From the NCBI GenBank assembly GCA_036023115.1, contig JAYKKT010000076.1, positions 7,792,698 through 7,856,697 of the forward strand: 64,000 bases of DNA, in the 5' to 3' direction. The position numbers and the translations under genes are program-made. Every line of letters starts with the position of its first letter. Position 1 is the first letter of the stretch. Origin of the DNA: Brasenia schreberi (taxonomy: Eukaryota > Streptophyta > Magnoliopsida > Nymphaeales > Cabombaceae). Below are positions 23,641-34,156 of the stretch, piece by piece. The notes under the pieces were generated by a model. It did no database searches, was not told the DNA's origin, and saw only the letters and a program-made list of their open reading frames with translations.

Positions 23641-23943
23641 CACCTGCGTCGGATCGTCCAGTTTGCGGGTGACGTTATTCATGGTTTCTTAGGCCGAAAA
23701 GCCGTTCCTCTCTTGTGATCGTTTTCCGGGAACTTCGTTTACCTAAGCTTTTCACTCATCTTTTTGGGATTTGCAGTACACTTGCACACAAATGCGTTAT
23801 AATACGTGGAGTGAAAAATGGATGCTGATGTTCATGAGCACTCAAGTTCGTTGAAGTTCAGTATATACTATGAAGAGGAACGATACTGTTACAGCAAATC
23901 AATAACTCGATCATATCTTCACGACAAATAAATCCACATATGC

Positions 23944-23949
23944 TTTATT
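23944..23949 (-). terminator. Candidate polyadenylation signal of PG-B
   Basis: AATAAA on the minus strand about 110 bases beyond the PG-B stop, as in the other two copies. Confidence 0.45.
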
Positions 23950-24060
23950 TGTACCTTGAACAATAAATGTCGTGTACATTACAAATGAGTGTCAATTTCC
24001 TTTATTCCAATCATTTTTACTTTATTACAGAAAAATAATTGAATCCAATGGACCAGAAAA

Positions 24061-25706
24061 TCAAATGCTGGTGGTGACAAAGCCCATAAGCCTGCGATTC
24101 GAGCCACCCGATGATTGGAGGCAACTCGGTGGAACCATGGTGCCGCTTGCACTCCCATATGCATGCTCACAGGATGACTTTGCTGGTTGCCCATTGTATG
24201 TGAGCTGCACGTTAGACATCTTGATGCCTTGACACGGTGCAGTTGCGCTGCATGCAAAATCGACGGCAACTTGAGTCTGTGATGTGCCCTTGATGTTGTT
24301 GTAGGTCACTTGGGAGATCTTGACACCGGAATTCTGATCAAAGCACACATAAGATCAATGAAGGATGACTCTTGTGAATAACTAATAGGGAACTAGAACT
24401 TACTGGGCAACAGAATAATTTCTTTTGTTTCACTTTTCAACTTGGTAGTAACTTAGTACCTGGGTTGGGCAGGCATTGACATTGCTATCACAGTAATGCT
24501 GGTTTATGATGATGGGGTTCTTCACATTATTCATGGTGATTCCATCGAAGACAATGCCTTCGGCAAAACCGTTGCTGCTCCTTGCCCATGACTTTATCCT
24601 TAGTCCATTGGTGGAACCCGTGAAAACCGTGTTCTTCACCGTGACGTTTTGCACGCCGGCTTCATTAGAGTTCTTACCTAAGCTCCCAATACTGTCATTA
24701 GAACAAGTTAAAGTTATATGATTACGAAAGTTGGATTGCCTTGTCAAAAAATGCATGCATGACATTATCAAGAGCACCTAAGTTGGATTAATTTGTACAA
24801 CGATGCACATATATTCAACTTATTTAGATGCGTAATCTACCTTATTCCATGGCCAGGGCCACACGTGACCTTCTCTATCCACAAGTTTTGGGTCCCTGGA
24901 CCAACGGAGATGCAATCGTCTCCAGTCTTGATATCCGTGTTTGTGATGGACACGCCCGTCGATTGCTCTACGTGGACGCCATCCGTGTTAGGGCTGGTGC
25001 CTGAGGATTGAATCTTGAGGCCATCCACTTGGACGTTGTTGCAGGAATCGATGACCACGTTGAAGATTTCACTATTTACAGAGGTTATGCCGCTTAACAC
25101 AATGTCCCTGGCATTGTCGAACACCAGTGACTACAAAAGAAGAAAAAAGAGTCGTCATTAACAAATAATTACTGTTCACAAAGTAAAAGCGTGTGTGTCC
25201 ATGCGTGATAAGTCAACATTTAGCACATCCTTGCATATTATTCGTGGCAGTTAACTTACCCTTGCCCCAAATGGGCAGCTGGCTTTGTTAGCAGCTTTGC
25301 AAGACCACAAGGCCGAGCCCTTTCCATCAAGATACCCTCCTTGGAACGTCAATCCCTTCACGTTTTCAAATTTGAGCCAGTACCCGGCTGTACTCTGAAG
25401 TTTATAGTCGGCCGAAGCAACCAGGTTGCCGTCAACCTTGACTACGATGTTGGTGTTGGCACAGGATCCAGAGAACAGAGTTGGGTGCAGCAAGAAAGCC
25501 CCAGAGGGCACATACAAGGTGCCTCCCTGTGATGCAGCACAAACTACTTTCCATGCCTTGAGGAAAGCAGCACTGTCATCGGTCACCCCATCTGCCTTAG
25601 CTTCATAGCTCGTAACGTCATAAGTTGGTGTCCCATGCACTGCATCGTTGAGCAAGAGCAAAGGGATAATGACAAGCATGAGACTTTTAATGAGACTGTT
25701 AGCCAT
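24061..25706 (-). CDS. Polygalacturonase PG-B (GH28, exopolygalacturonase-like), four exons
   Basis: Exons: 25260-25706, 24841-25130, 24460-24691, 24061-24333. The introns are 129, 149 and 126 bases, all GT-AG. The product is 413 residues, in the usual range for plant GH28 enzymes. The signal peptide is about 1-25. Active-site motifs are SPNTDG (NTDG 197-200), GDD 219-221, GHG 242-244 (split by intron 2 just after GHGI) and RIK 277-279. Predicted role: secreted pectin hydrolase. Compared with PG-C it has only two changes, G35E and A106T. G35 lies in the conserved YGAKADG segment, so a charge there is unusual. The frame is fully open, splice sites are intact and a TATA-like tract is retained upstream. 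It is therefore likely expressible, though the G35E effect is unknown. Confidence 0.92.
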
Positions 25707-25849
25707 GAAAAAGGGGAGGTGTGACAGCTACTTGGCAGGGGAACCGAATTTGAATGAGAGATTTAGTTAAGGAATGAAAGATTTACGGTGATAAAATTCT
25801 GTTGTGATGTCTCTGATGTTGGTGAGTGGAGAGGGCTCCATAATGCGTG

Positions 25850-25862
25850 TATATATATATAC
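25850..25862 (-). promoter_or_regulatory. TATA-rich core promoter candidate of PG-B
   Basis: (TA)n tract about 145-155 bases before the ATG, at the same site as 9013-9028 and slightly shorter. Confidence 0.45.
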
Positions 25863-25895
25863 ACGCCTAAGAAGCAGAAGCACATATGAGCACGT

Positions 25896-26217
25896 ACCTA
25901 TTCTCCGTACACTCTTTCTTATTTTGTTGTTCACATGAATGGTGTAACGACATGAACATAAGCTGTTTGATGTTGAATTGATAAACAGTAACATCTTTCA
26001 CCTTGAATTTTCAATGTTTTTGTCGCTGAACATTTGAATTAATATATGCGCAAACAATTACCTATTCGTCCTATACTCTTTCTTATTTTATCGTTCACAT
26101 GAATGATATACAGATATAAACTTGAGTTGTTTGATGTTGAAATGATAAATAGTAACATCTTTCACCTAAAATTTTCAATGTTTTCTAGTTGAACATTTGA
26201 ATATGTGCAAACAATTA
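25896..26217 (-). repeat. Two tandem 164-bp promoter units of PG-B
   Basis: Units start at 25896 and 26060. They are the same diverged pair as before PG-A, so they were copied with the gene. Confidence 0.75.
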
Positions 26218-26479
26218 CGTAGATATTAATTAGATGATAAACTGAACTGCGTCGTCTTTGTCCATTCAATCCTCAAACTCATCACAGCAAGAAAATAAGA
26301 GTTCGGTTCATGCAAAGATGCACTAATTAACAAGTCTATCACCTCTAAACGAAGTCGTCTCACAGAATGATGCAGAAAGCACGTATCTCATAGCCTTGAG
26401 ATTCATCTTGAAAGAGCCGTCTAGTTAATGGAGAAATATCAAGTTACGAAAGTTGAACAGTGAGACATGTCAAGGCCGT

Positions 26480-26650
26480 CGTAGAAATCGTCATGTTTTT
26501 TCGTGAAACTAATTTGGTCTTTTGTATCTTTTCCGATTTTGATAGGTAACCTGGGTTAGGCAGACCCCTACTTGATGCATCCCTGGGACGTTGAACTCGT
26601 GACCTCGAACTCGAACTTCTTTTGATTTCAACCACCGCGCCAGAAGAGTG
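26480..26650 (-). mobile_element. Possible tRNA-derived SINE upstream of PG-B
   Basis: Equivalent of 9640-9805. It keeps the AACCTGGGTTAGGCAGACCC stretch that PG-A has partly lost. The A-box-like motif has one change (GGCGCGGTGG). Confidence 0.33.
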
Positions 26651-27675
26651 GTGGATCTTTGTGCTGAGCGAATAAGATGATTCCTTTGGTCAGAGGAAAA
26701 AATTTAAGGGTTAAAAAGAAAACTTATTCCCATGTATAATTAGGTGTTTCGGTTTGTATACGTCATTGTTAACGAAACTTATTCTAAAACTAGCTAAGAA
26801 AACATGAATTTCCTCCAAAAGGAGAAGAAAATGACTATCATTCTTTTGGGACCCGACAAGATAGCGACTTAAGTTGTCAATGGATTGATGGTTAATTCAA
26901 ACCCAAATGCATATAGTTGGTCAATGCTGTCACTACCAAGTTGTTTAAGTAATTGTCGAAAGGCTAAGCATGCGGAGGAAGATACTTGTCCGGGATTAAG
27001 GGGACCCATAGCAAGTTTAAATTTGGGGTTATATGAGCCATTGCGGGACTTTAGGGTCCTTTCAAGCACTTTAATCATGATTAAAGAAACAGAATTAGTG
27101 CAGGAGGAAGCAGGCCCTCTAGTTTAAATTTCTATAGATTCAGGTTCTTGTCCAGCAAAGCCCAAGGGCCGAGACTGCTACCACCTTTTCAAGAGAAAGC
27201 CTTAAAGAACAAAGTTGCAACTATGGATGACAATGGGCGATGACTGAGTGGATTACTGTGCAGTGCATTTGAGAAACATTTTAGGTGAAAATACTTTGCG
27301 CTTTCATGTGAACACTTTTGCACCATGGTTCGGGATAACTTCGGTTTATCGTAAATTGGAGATAATATTTTGGTTAATTTTCCTCACAATGTGGAACGTG
27401 ACACGTGGAGTAGATGGCAACCTCTCGAGGTCACATCAGGTCCAGAAATGATCAAAATATATTAGACAATATTCTAGTTTCTAACATTAATAAAGCTCAT
27501 GATAGAGAAGATAGAAAAGGAAAAGATAAGAAAATGTATCATTAATATTTCTATCAGCATAAATTATAATTATTAGACAATATGTAATAAAAAAGGTTAT
27601 GTGAGTGTATTTATGATTGGAAATTAAGTAAAAATACTTAACTTTTCTCACATGAGTTCAAAGTGTTGATTTGGC

Positions 27676-27755
27676 TATTACTACATATGATTGTTTGAAA
27701 GAACGAGCCATAGATAAGAAGGTATTATCTGTTACTTTAAATAATGCTACCGACA
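27676..27755 (+). pseudogene. hAT-type transposase scrap, copy 3 (truncated)
   Basis: CLKERAIDKKVLSVTLNNA is followed by a deletion joining it to sequence equivalent to 10991. This copy and 59122 read NNA, closer to the DNA of the hAT consensus than the SNA of copies 1 and 2. Confidence 0.4.
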
Positions 27756-29069
27756 TTTTAAATTTCATTGCTTAAGATGACTTTAAAGTTTAAAGAGGGC
27801 ATCAAATATGTTAAAACATTAGATGTAACAAACATGTATTGATGTGAGAGTTGAACTACGTTTAAATGTAACAATTAGATGGAACTCAACATACATGATG
27901 CTTGACTAGATGAAACTCGACATACATGATGCTTGATATGTGTATTATATATCATAAATTAGTTGATTTATATATATATATATATATATTCTTCTCATTT
28001 AATTACTAATTAGTTGATCTACCTTTTCAGATAAAGATGAAACAATAGAGTTGCTCTTAAAGTCAATGGTTTCTAAAGAAATTTCTGCACAAGATTCAAA
28101 TGCAATTGGTGATATTGATACGAACACTTGTGACCTTCTTTTATATTGACCGAGATGCTAGTTTTTTTTTTGTTATTTTAAACTGCTGTATTGGAAACTT
28201 TAGAATTGATCGTTCATTCGTTTTGACTGAATGATTGTTACTAATGATGTCAAATGGAATCTTCATATATGTTCATCTGAATGTGTTCATGGAGTGAAAA
28301 ATTTATGTAGCTTTGCCATGGCATACACAAGGAAATGAAGTTTTATTGCTGTTGACTATTGAGTATGATTGACTTCGTGTGATTGGCAGATTCCTAATGA
28401 GTTGTGACTTATTTGACATGTTTCCTTCCCATATGAAGCATGTTATCTTATTAATATTGCATTCTCATTGTTGTTGAGTATGATTCACTTCGTGTTGCTT
28501 GTTGATCTTGTGCAGTCATGTTTTTATATTCCTCCTCTCCTCCAACCAAAGGAAAATTATGTCTAGAATACCTCCTGATTAGTAATATGTTGCTTATGTT
28601 TTTATTTTTTAAGCAATTGGGACTCGATGCACACATACAAATTTATTAATTGTTCCTCTCTAAATGCATGAAGCAATTGGGACTCGATGCACCTTGGAGC
28701 AAAAGGAATTTAGAAGATCAGTTGAGACTTGTCTAGTTTGAAGCCTAGAAACAACTTTGTTTCTCTAAAAGCACAAGGCTCTCTCGATGTAGGTGACTCT
28801 AATTCAGAGTATTGGGCTTTTTGGCCCTATGGCAGCTTGATCATTTAGATGTATTGAAGAAGTAAATATCTTATAGATGTCTATAATTGTGCAAGTGTAG
28901 AGTGAAAGCTGGAACTGGCAGTGAACCCCAAAATCATGCTTCCAACCATTTGGTGTCATAGGTAAGAAAATTATCTTTTCTCGAATCTGTTTACCCGACT
29001 AACCCGTCAATGGTTGCAATTGCAGTCGTGCTAATGATGCTCTCTAACAAAATGATGGAGAGCAGTTTG

Positions 29070-29074
29070 TCGGT
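29070..29074. repeat. Left target-site duplication (TCGGT)
   Basis: TCGGT precedes the 5' LTR and is repeated after the 3' LTR at 36470-36474. Empty copies of the site (12330, 22220, 47292, 60285, 62562) have it once. Confidence 0.95.
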
Positions 29075-30307
29075 TGTAAACACCCCGAAATCCCACGAAT
29101 TCCTCGAAACAACCTGGTTTTGTAAAAGCAGCCCCAAAGGGCTATTTTGAGTCTAGAAACCCAGGAGCCTTCCAAGCAACCCTGTACATATGTTTTAAAC
29201 TCTGTATTTCGAAAACATACAATATGGCTTTTTAAAACCTTTTAAAACATGTTTTGGAACCTCGAAGCAGCTTGGCCTAATCCAGACAGAACCAGGAAAG
29301 CTAAGAAGAGCCCAGAACCGGAACACATGTCGAGCCCGGCACAGCAACTCTTGTATCAAATTCACACCCCCAGGATCTCGAACGTCCAAGACCCTGTTAT
29401 CATCAAAACGTCATTTGAAGTCATCTCCGGAAGGCGAAAACAGAGGCGGACGATCATGTTGGCGAAGACCCAACGCAGACAGAGCACTGATGCTGTTAGG
29501 CCCCGCACAAACCGTTCGTTTCGAACACAGCTCGAAGGAGTCAGAGTTCAGTTTGGATCGGATCTGGACCATATATATCCAGATCCCAATCCAAACCCAT
29601 GTATGGACTTGGATTTGGATTTGGATCTAGAGATCCAATCCAATATCCATATCCATGGCCCACATCACCTTCTCATAAATGGAGGTGGGGCCCACTTGAA
29701 TGTCACGTGGGATTATGGGCATGAGAGAGAGTGGGGATGGATAAGATCAAAGAGTGTTGTAATTAAGCTTGACTTGTGTGTCAAGTTTGGGGTTAATCAT
29801 GTGGGTTAGCCTAATTAAGTGGGTTTAAGCTTGTAATTAGCCAAAACCTAACCTAGGGCTGCACCAACATGATGTGGTTAAGGTCCATGGGCCATGCAAA
29901 GGGAGCTCCTTCACCTAAACCTAACCAAAAACACCTAATCCTAGCCTTCCACCCTAATCCGCCTCTAATCTGAACCTAATCACCTAACCTACTTCCCTAA
30001 TCCCGGCCTAATCCCAACCTAATCACCTAACCCACTTCCCTAATCCTTCCCTAAACCTAGGTTAATTATCCTAAACCTAGCCTAATCCAAGCCTAATCAC
30101 CTAACCTAGCTCACTAAACCTCACCCTAGAACCAACCCACCTAACTAAACCCTAAACCTCTAAACCACCCCTAGCCCACAACCTACCCAAACCACTTGTA
30201 TCTAAAATATCTGGCCCTACCCCTTTCCAGCCCACCTTATCATCATACCACCCTACCTAAACCACCTAACCATTACCCCAAACCCAGCCCTAACCGACCT
30301 ACCCAGC

Positions 30308-30318
30308 CCTATATAAAA
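30308..30318 (+). promoter_or_regulatory. TATA box candidate in the 5' LTR
   Basis: CCTATATAAAACC in a C-rich surrounding is a good plant TATA box and the likely U3/R promoter of the element. It lies inside the segment missing from the 3' LTR. Confidence 0.55.
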
Positions 30319-31157
30319 CCCCCCCTTGGGGGCGGGTTTCATCTTCAAGCCGACTTCCCCAAGCCCAGCCGGGTCCTCCACTTCCCCAAGCCCAGTCGCC
30401 TGCTCCACCTGCTACCCATCCCACCACCACCTTCCAGCCGAGCACCACCCTCTTCTTCACCCGGTAAGCCCCCTACATCTTATCTTGCCACCTCTTCACT
30501 CCCTCTCCACTCTAAACCACCTAATCTATTCCCCTACCACCCTAACATCAGCCCTTCCACCCGCCACCACCAAACTCCCTTAGTCGGCCACTCACTTCCC
30601 TTACATCACTCCCTTAGTCGGTCACCCCAACCGACTTTTGCCCCTTTATTCGGCCAGCCATCCGCCAGCCATCACCCTCTCCTTGCTAGCTCATTCCCTT
30701 AGTGCCATATTCCCTTAGTGACCTTACTTAGGTCCTTTAACCCAATACACCAAAAACAGCCCATCTCTAGTGGCCGGCCACCTTCAAGGCGCCTCTTCCG
30801 CGCACCAAGGACCTCCGGCCAGCACCTCCTCTTGACGTTCAACCTCGCGGAGCTCCCTTTTGCAGCCCAAGGCGAAGGCCAAGCCCACGCTCAAGCAAGG
30901 CATCTACGGACCAACTATTAGTAAGTGTCTAACTCGGTCTTTGGTTGTATACTTGCTTGAGATTCAATTCGATACAGGGTTGTAATAACGGAGCATAGTC
31001 TCCCCCCGCTTGTAATAACGTGGCTTGGCACACCTACACATGTGCACTCTCTTAGTTGTGCACGATTTTGAACACACACGGGCCTAATCAGCCCCTAATA
31101 CATAAGTATATACATATACTTTCATTTTTGTAGGGTTTTGCTTAAGTTGGGTGTGTT

Positions 31158-31705
31158 GTCTTTCAATTCAAGCACTCACACACATTGAGCTTTCGCTCTT
31201 ATTTGAAAGACCCAAGTAAGGGCCGACCTATACTATTTGGGTTTCATTTCATGTCGTGTGTGTAAGTCTTTCAATTCAAGCACTCTCACACACATTGAGC
31301 TTTCGCTCTTATTTGAAAGACCCAAGTAAGGGCCGAGCTATACTATTTGGGTTTCATTTCATGTCGTGTGTGTAAGTCTTTCAATTCAAGCACTCTCACA
31401 CACATTGAGCTTTCGCTCTTATTTGAAAGACCCAAGTAAGGGCCGACCTATACTATTTGGGTTTAATTTCATGTCGTGTGTGTAAGTCTTTCAATTCAAG
31501 CACTCTCACACACATTGAGCTTTCGCTCTTATTTGAAAGACCCAAGTAAGGGCCGACCTATACTATTTGGGTTTAATTTCATGTCGTGTGTGTAAGTCTT
31601 TCAATTCAAGCACGCACCCACATTGAGCCTTTGCTCTTATTTGCAAGACCCGAGTACGGGCCCATATACATACTATATATATATATCTCCCTTCGGCATT
31701 TACTT
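31158..31705 (+). repeat. Tandem array of ~110-bp units in the 5' LTR
   Basis: Units start with GTCTTTCAATTCAAGCAC at 31158, 31266, 31376, 31486 and 31596 (spacing 108, 110, 110, 110). The last unit is diverged and partial. Each contains TTGAGCTTTCGCTCTTATTT and CCTATACTATTTGGGTTT. Confidence 0.95.
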
Positions 31706-32256
31706 TACAAGTCATTTCCCTTCGGTTATTTCCCTTCGGTATTGTCTTTATATTTCGGGTTTTCCCTTTGGAGTAGCGTGAGTTTGCATTGCATCTACGC
31801 CATACCATGAGGTAGGACGCATATTGCATCAAAGCAAGCCCCGCTCGAATTCGCCCATGTAGTGGAGTGTTCATAACACACAAACTAGGTGGCCCGAAAA
31901 GGGATAAAAGGAAAGACTTAGGCACGTGCAAATTCACGTGATCTAAAATATGCAACCGCATCTAAAAAACCCGAATTAGACACCTCGAACCGCTTGATAG
32001 ACTTTCTATCCCAAAACTCGATTTTTGCAAAGCGTACAGACTGACCCTTGCGCATCAGTGCAAGAAGGTCTGCGACAACAAGAGCTCACTTGCTCACAGT
32101 CGCCATGATTAGAAGTCAGTTTTACATCTTTGCTAGCTTAGGTAAGCTAGCTGGCACGCCCTGTTTGCATAAATAGGCCTTAGACGCACGAGAGGATCCA
32201 CTTCAAGCCCAGAAAAGGGCGAAGAGGCGTGGGACTTTTTGCGCGTCTACAGAGAT

Positions 32257-32274
32257 TGGCACGCCCGGTGGGAC
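32257..32274 (+). other. Primer-binding-site candidate
   Basis: TGGCACGCCCGGTGGGAC starts 5 bases after the 5' LTR. It begins with TGG, as expected for pairing with a tRNA CCA end. The tRNA species is not assigned. Confidence 0.7.
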
Positions 32275-32393
32275 GTGAGCCTTTCAAAGATCGAGTTTTT
32301 AAGTAGAAGTCTTGTGAAAATTTTGTAAAAGGTGTCATTTTAAACTTGTTTTCTTTGCTTGTACTTAGGACATTTTGAAAAAGCTTGAAAAGC

Positions 32394-33272
32394 ATGTCAA
32401 AATCTAATCCAAGTGAAGTGTCGAGCCAAGGCTCATGCGCATCAAGTTCTCACTCTAGGAGGATTTTCAAAAACAAAATAAAACTAGATGAGATCGAGGA
32501 CCTGAGAAGGGAGTTTGAGGCCAAAATCGATGCTCTCAGCCAAGAGGCTGAAGTAGGCTATTCATGTTCATCAAATGGTGAACAAAGGCCTAAAAAGAAA
32601 TCTGAAAAACCTCGCAAGCACAAAGAGGCCTCCGTAATGGAAGGCAACCAATACCACGAGTCATTCACACAAAAGCACCGTAAAGCCCTACAGCAGCTGC
32701 TGAAAGGGCAGAATAAAGAGAAAAGAAACTATGCCCTGTCTGATTTCCTTCCTATGGATTACGAAACAGACAGTGACGATGAAATATCAAACTTCCATCG
32801 GTATGATGGCATGGGAGACCCTAGGTCTCACTTGCAACGTCGAGCCCATAAGAAGAAAAAGGACTCGATGAAATGGGTGTATTGGTTCCCTTTATCCCTT
32901 AAAGGCACAGCTGCCAAATGGCTAGCTTCCTACGACTTAAGCCAGTTCCCTACTTTTGAAGAGTTAGCGAACTGCTTTATGCAAAGATTTGCACACAACG
33001 TAGAAGTCACGCCGACTCTGAATACCTTAAGGGATACAAAGCAAGGCATGAACGAAGACGTACATGCCTTCATTATAAGATGGAGGTCGCTTTTGGGCCA
33101 AGTGCGAGAGCCCATATCCGAGGGATACGCAGTCATGCTCATCCTGGATAACTTTAAAAGCGAGTTAAAAATGCTTCTCTCGCTCCATGAGATCTCAACT
33201 TTCCATAAGTTGATCAAAAGGGCCTCCCTTTTCGAAACCAACTTGCGAAAAGGGACATACGATCACTTATGA
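32394..33272 (+). CDS. Retrotransposon gag protein
   Basis: 292 residues from the ATG at 32394, the first ATG of the open frame. The N-terminus is polar and serine-rich. Residues about 30-50 (DEIEDLRREFEAKIDALSQE) look like a coiled coil. The second half is a typical Ty3/Gypsy retrotransposon gag domain: WFPLSLKGTAAKWLASYDL, then FEELANCFMQRF, then NEDVHAFIIRWRSL. It would form the virus-like particle that packages the element RNA. There is no CCHC zinc knuckle and no downstream pol frame. The frame is intact although the LTRs have diverged by several percent. Confidence 0.88.
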   Translation: MSKSNPSEVSSQGSCASSSHSRRIFKNKIKLDEIEDLRREFEAKIDALSQEAEVGYSCSSNGEQRPKKKSEKPRKHKEASVMEGNQYHESFTQKHRKALQQLLKGQNKEKRNYALSDFLPMDYETDSDDEISNFHRYDGMGDPRSHLQRRAHKKKKDSMKWVYWFPLSLKGTAAKWLASYDLSQFPTFEELANCFMQRFAHNVEVTPTLNTLRDTKQGMNEDVHAFIIRWRSLLGQVREPISEGYAVMLILDNFKSELKMLLSLHEISTFHKLIKRASLFETNLRKGTYDHL

Positions 33273-34143
33273 AAAGGAAGTGTTGTTTCCAAAACCCGCT
33301 TGGAAAAGCCCATCACATACGGGCTACCCACAATGGACAAAGGGGCAAAGCCCCATAAAAATCGATTCTCTTGTGAAAAAGAGGGATTAAAGAAAAAATA
33401 CTCCCAAAGGGAGACCCTCGATGAAAAAAAAGGAAAAAGAGGCCAAAAAGCTCAAAAAGAGCAGTTTTCCGCCTTCTATGCCTTAAACCACGGGACGCTT
33501 CAGAAGGGACCGTGGTATCTCTTTCCCATCCCTGGCTTATCCCAAGCTAAAACATGGTTCATTTTGAGGAATCCTAAAGTAAAAATAGGATTTACTTACT
33601 TGAATTTCATCTTGTTTGAGAATTCGACGTTTCGAGTAAGGCGTAGGAATTTAAAATATAGCTTTTTTCTCATAAAACCTCCGCTAGATAAGTGAGTGTT
33701 AAGACTCAAACAAGGGCAAGCACGAAGAGCTCGAGATCCTTAGGATCGAGACTCAAGACAGTTGTTCCTTTTTGTAAATAGCTTTTGTAAATAAGTTTTG
33801 AAAACCGAACATCGAACAGCATAGGATTTTGCTCACTTGGAGCAGTAGACCTTATAAGTCTCTAGAGTTCGACCGCATCTGATCTCTGGGAGGTCGCCAC
33901 TCTTGGCACCACACCCATGTCATCTGCATTCCACGCATGGCACTTGCATAAACATGATCCCATTTTAGGATCAGATTCCATAGCAGACCCTTTGGCGTGA
34001 TATCTCCTCCTACAAGAGTTTGTAAATTGAGATTTTGCTAAAAAAATTGGGACGATCCCATATTCTTCGTGGATAGATCTAGGGAGACATTGAAAGGGGT
34101 GTTTGTCATCTTTGCCCTTATCCAAATCGATTTGGACAAGGCC
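33273..34143 (+). other. Internal region after gag, no recognisable protein
   Basis: About 870 bases between the gag stop and the polypurine tract. An open stretch at 33300-33695 (lysine-rich, no ATG at its start) may be a frame-shifted gag tail. I see no protease DSG/DTG, no reverse transcriptase YxDD and no integrase motif on either strand. Confidence 0.6.
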
Positions 34144-34152
34144 AAAGAGGGG
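34144..34152 (+). other. Polypurine tract
   Basis: AAAGAGGGG, four bases before the 3' LTR, is the expected plus-strand priming site. Confidence 0.75.
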
Positions 34153-34156
34153 CATC

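Larger units (their letters stand above)
26865..29074. repeat. Module D, copy 3, part left of the LTR element
   Basis: Matches 10018-12333. It has a deletion after 27748 that removes the end of the hAT-like scrap, and a replaced patch at 28612-28631. Its substitutions group it with the copy at 61457-62560 rather than with copies 1, 2 or 5. It ends at TCGGT, the left target-site duplication of the LTR element. Confidence 0.7.
29075..32251 (+). repeat. 5' LTR (3177 bp)
   Basis: It carries everything the 3' LTR has plus about 864 extra bases (about 29668-30532). That extra part includes a C/A-rich stretch full of CCTAAACCT-like motifs (29920-30190) and the TATATAAAA box. Over the first ~590 bases I count by hand about 22 substitutions from the 3' LTR, mostly C/T and G/A. 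Confidence 0.93.

Noticed and set aside
29249..29809. 186-codon open frame at the start of the 5' LTR
   Set aside because: It is LTR sequence and the corresponding frame in the 3' LTR is different. It contains no recognisable domain.
29920..30190. Interstitial telomere repeat
   Set aside because: The motifs are irregular variants of CCTAA, not a (CCCTAAA)n array, and they lie inside an LTR.
30196..30702. 168-codon proline-rich open frame in the 5' LTR
   Set aside because: It comes from C-rich, low-complexity LTR sequence, spans the TATA box and is mostly absent from the 3' LTR. No domain is visible.
31158..31705. Regularly spaced repeats considered as a CRISPR array
   Set aside because: The ~110-base units are repeated head to tail with no unique spacers, inside an LTR of a plant element.
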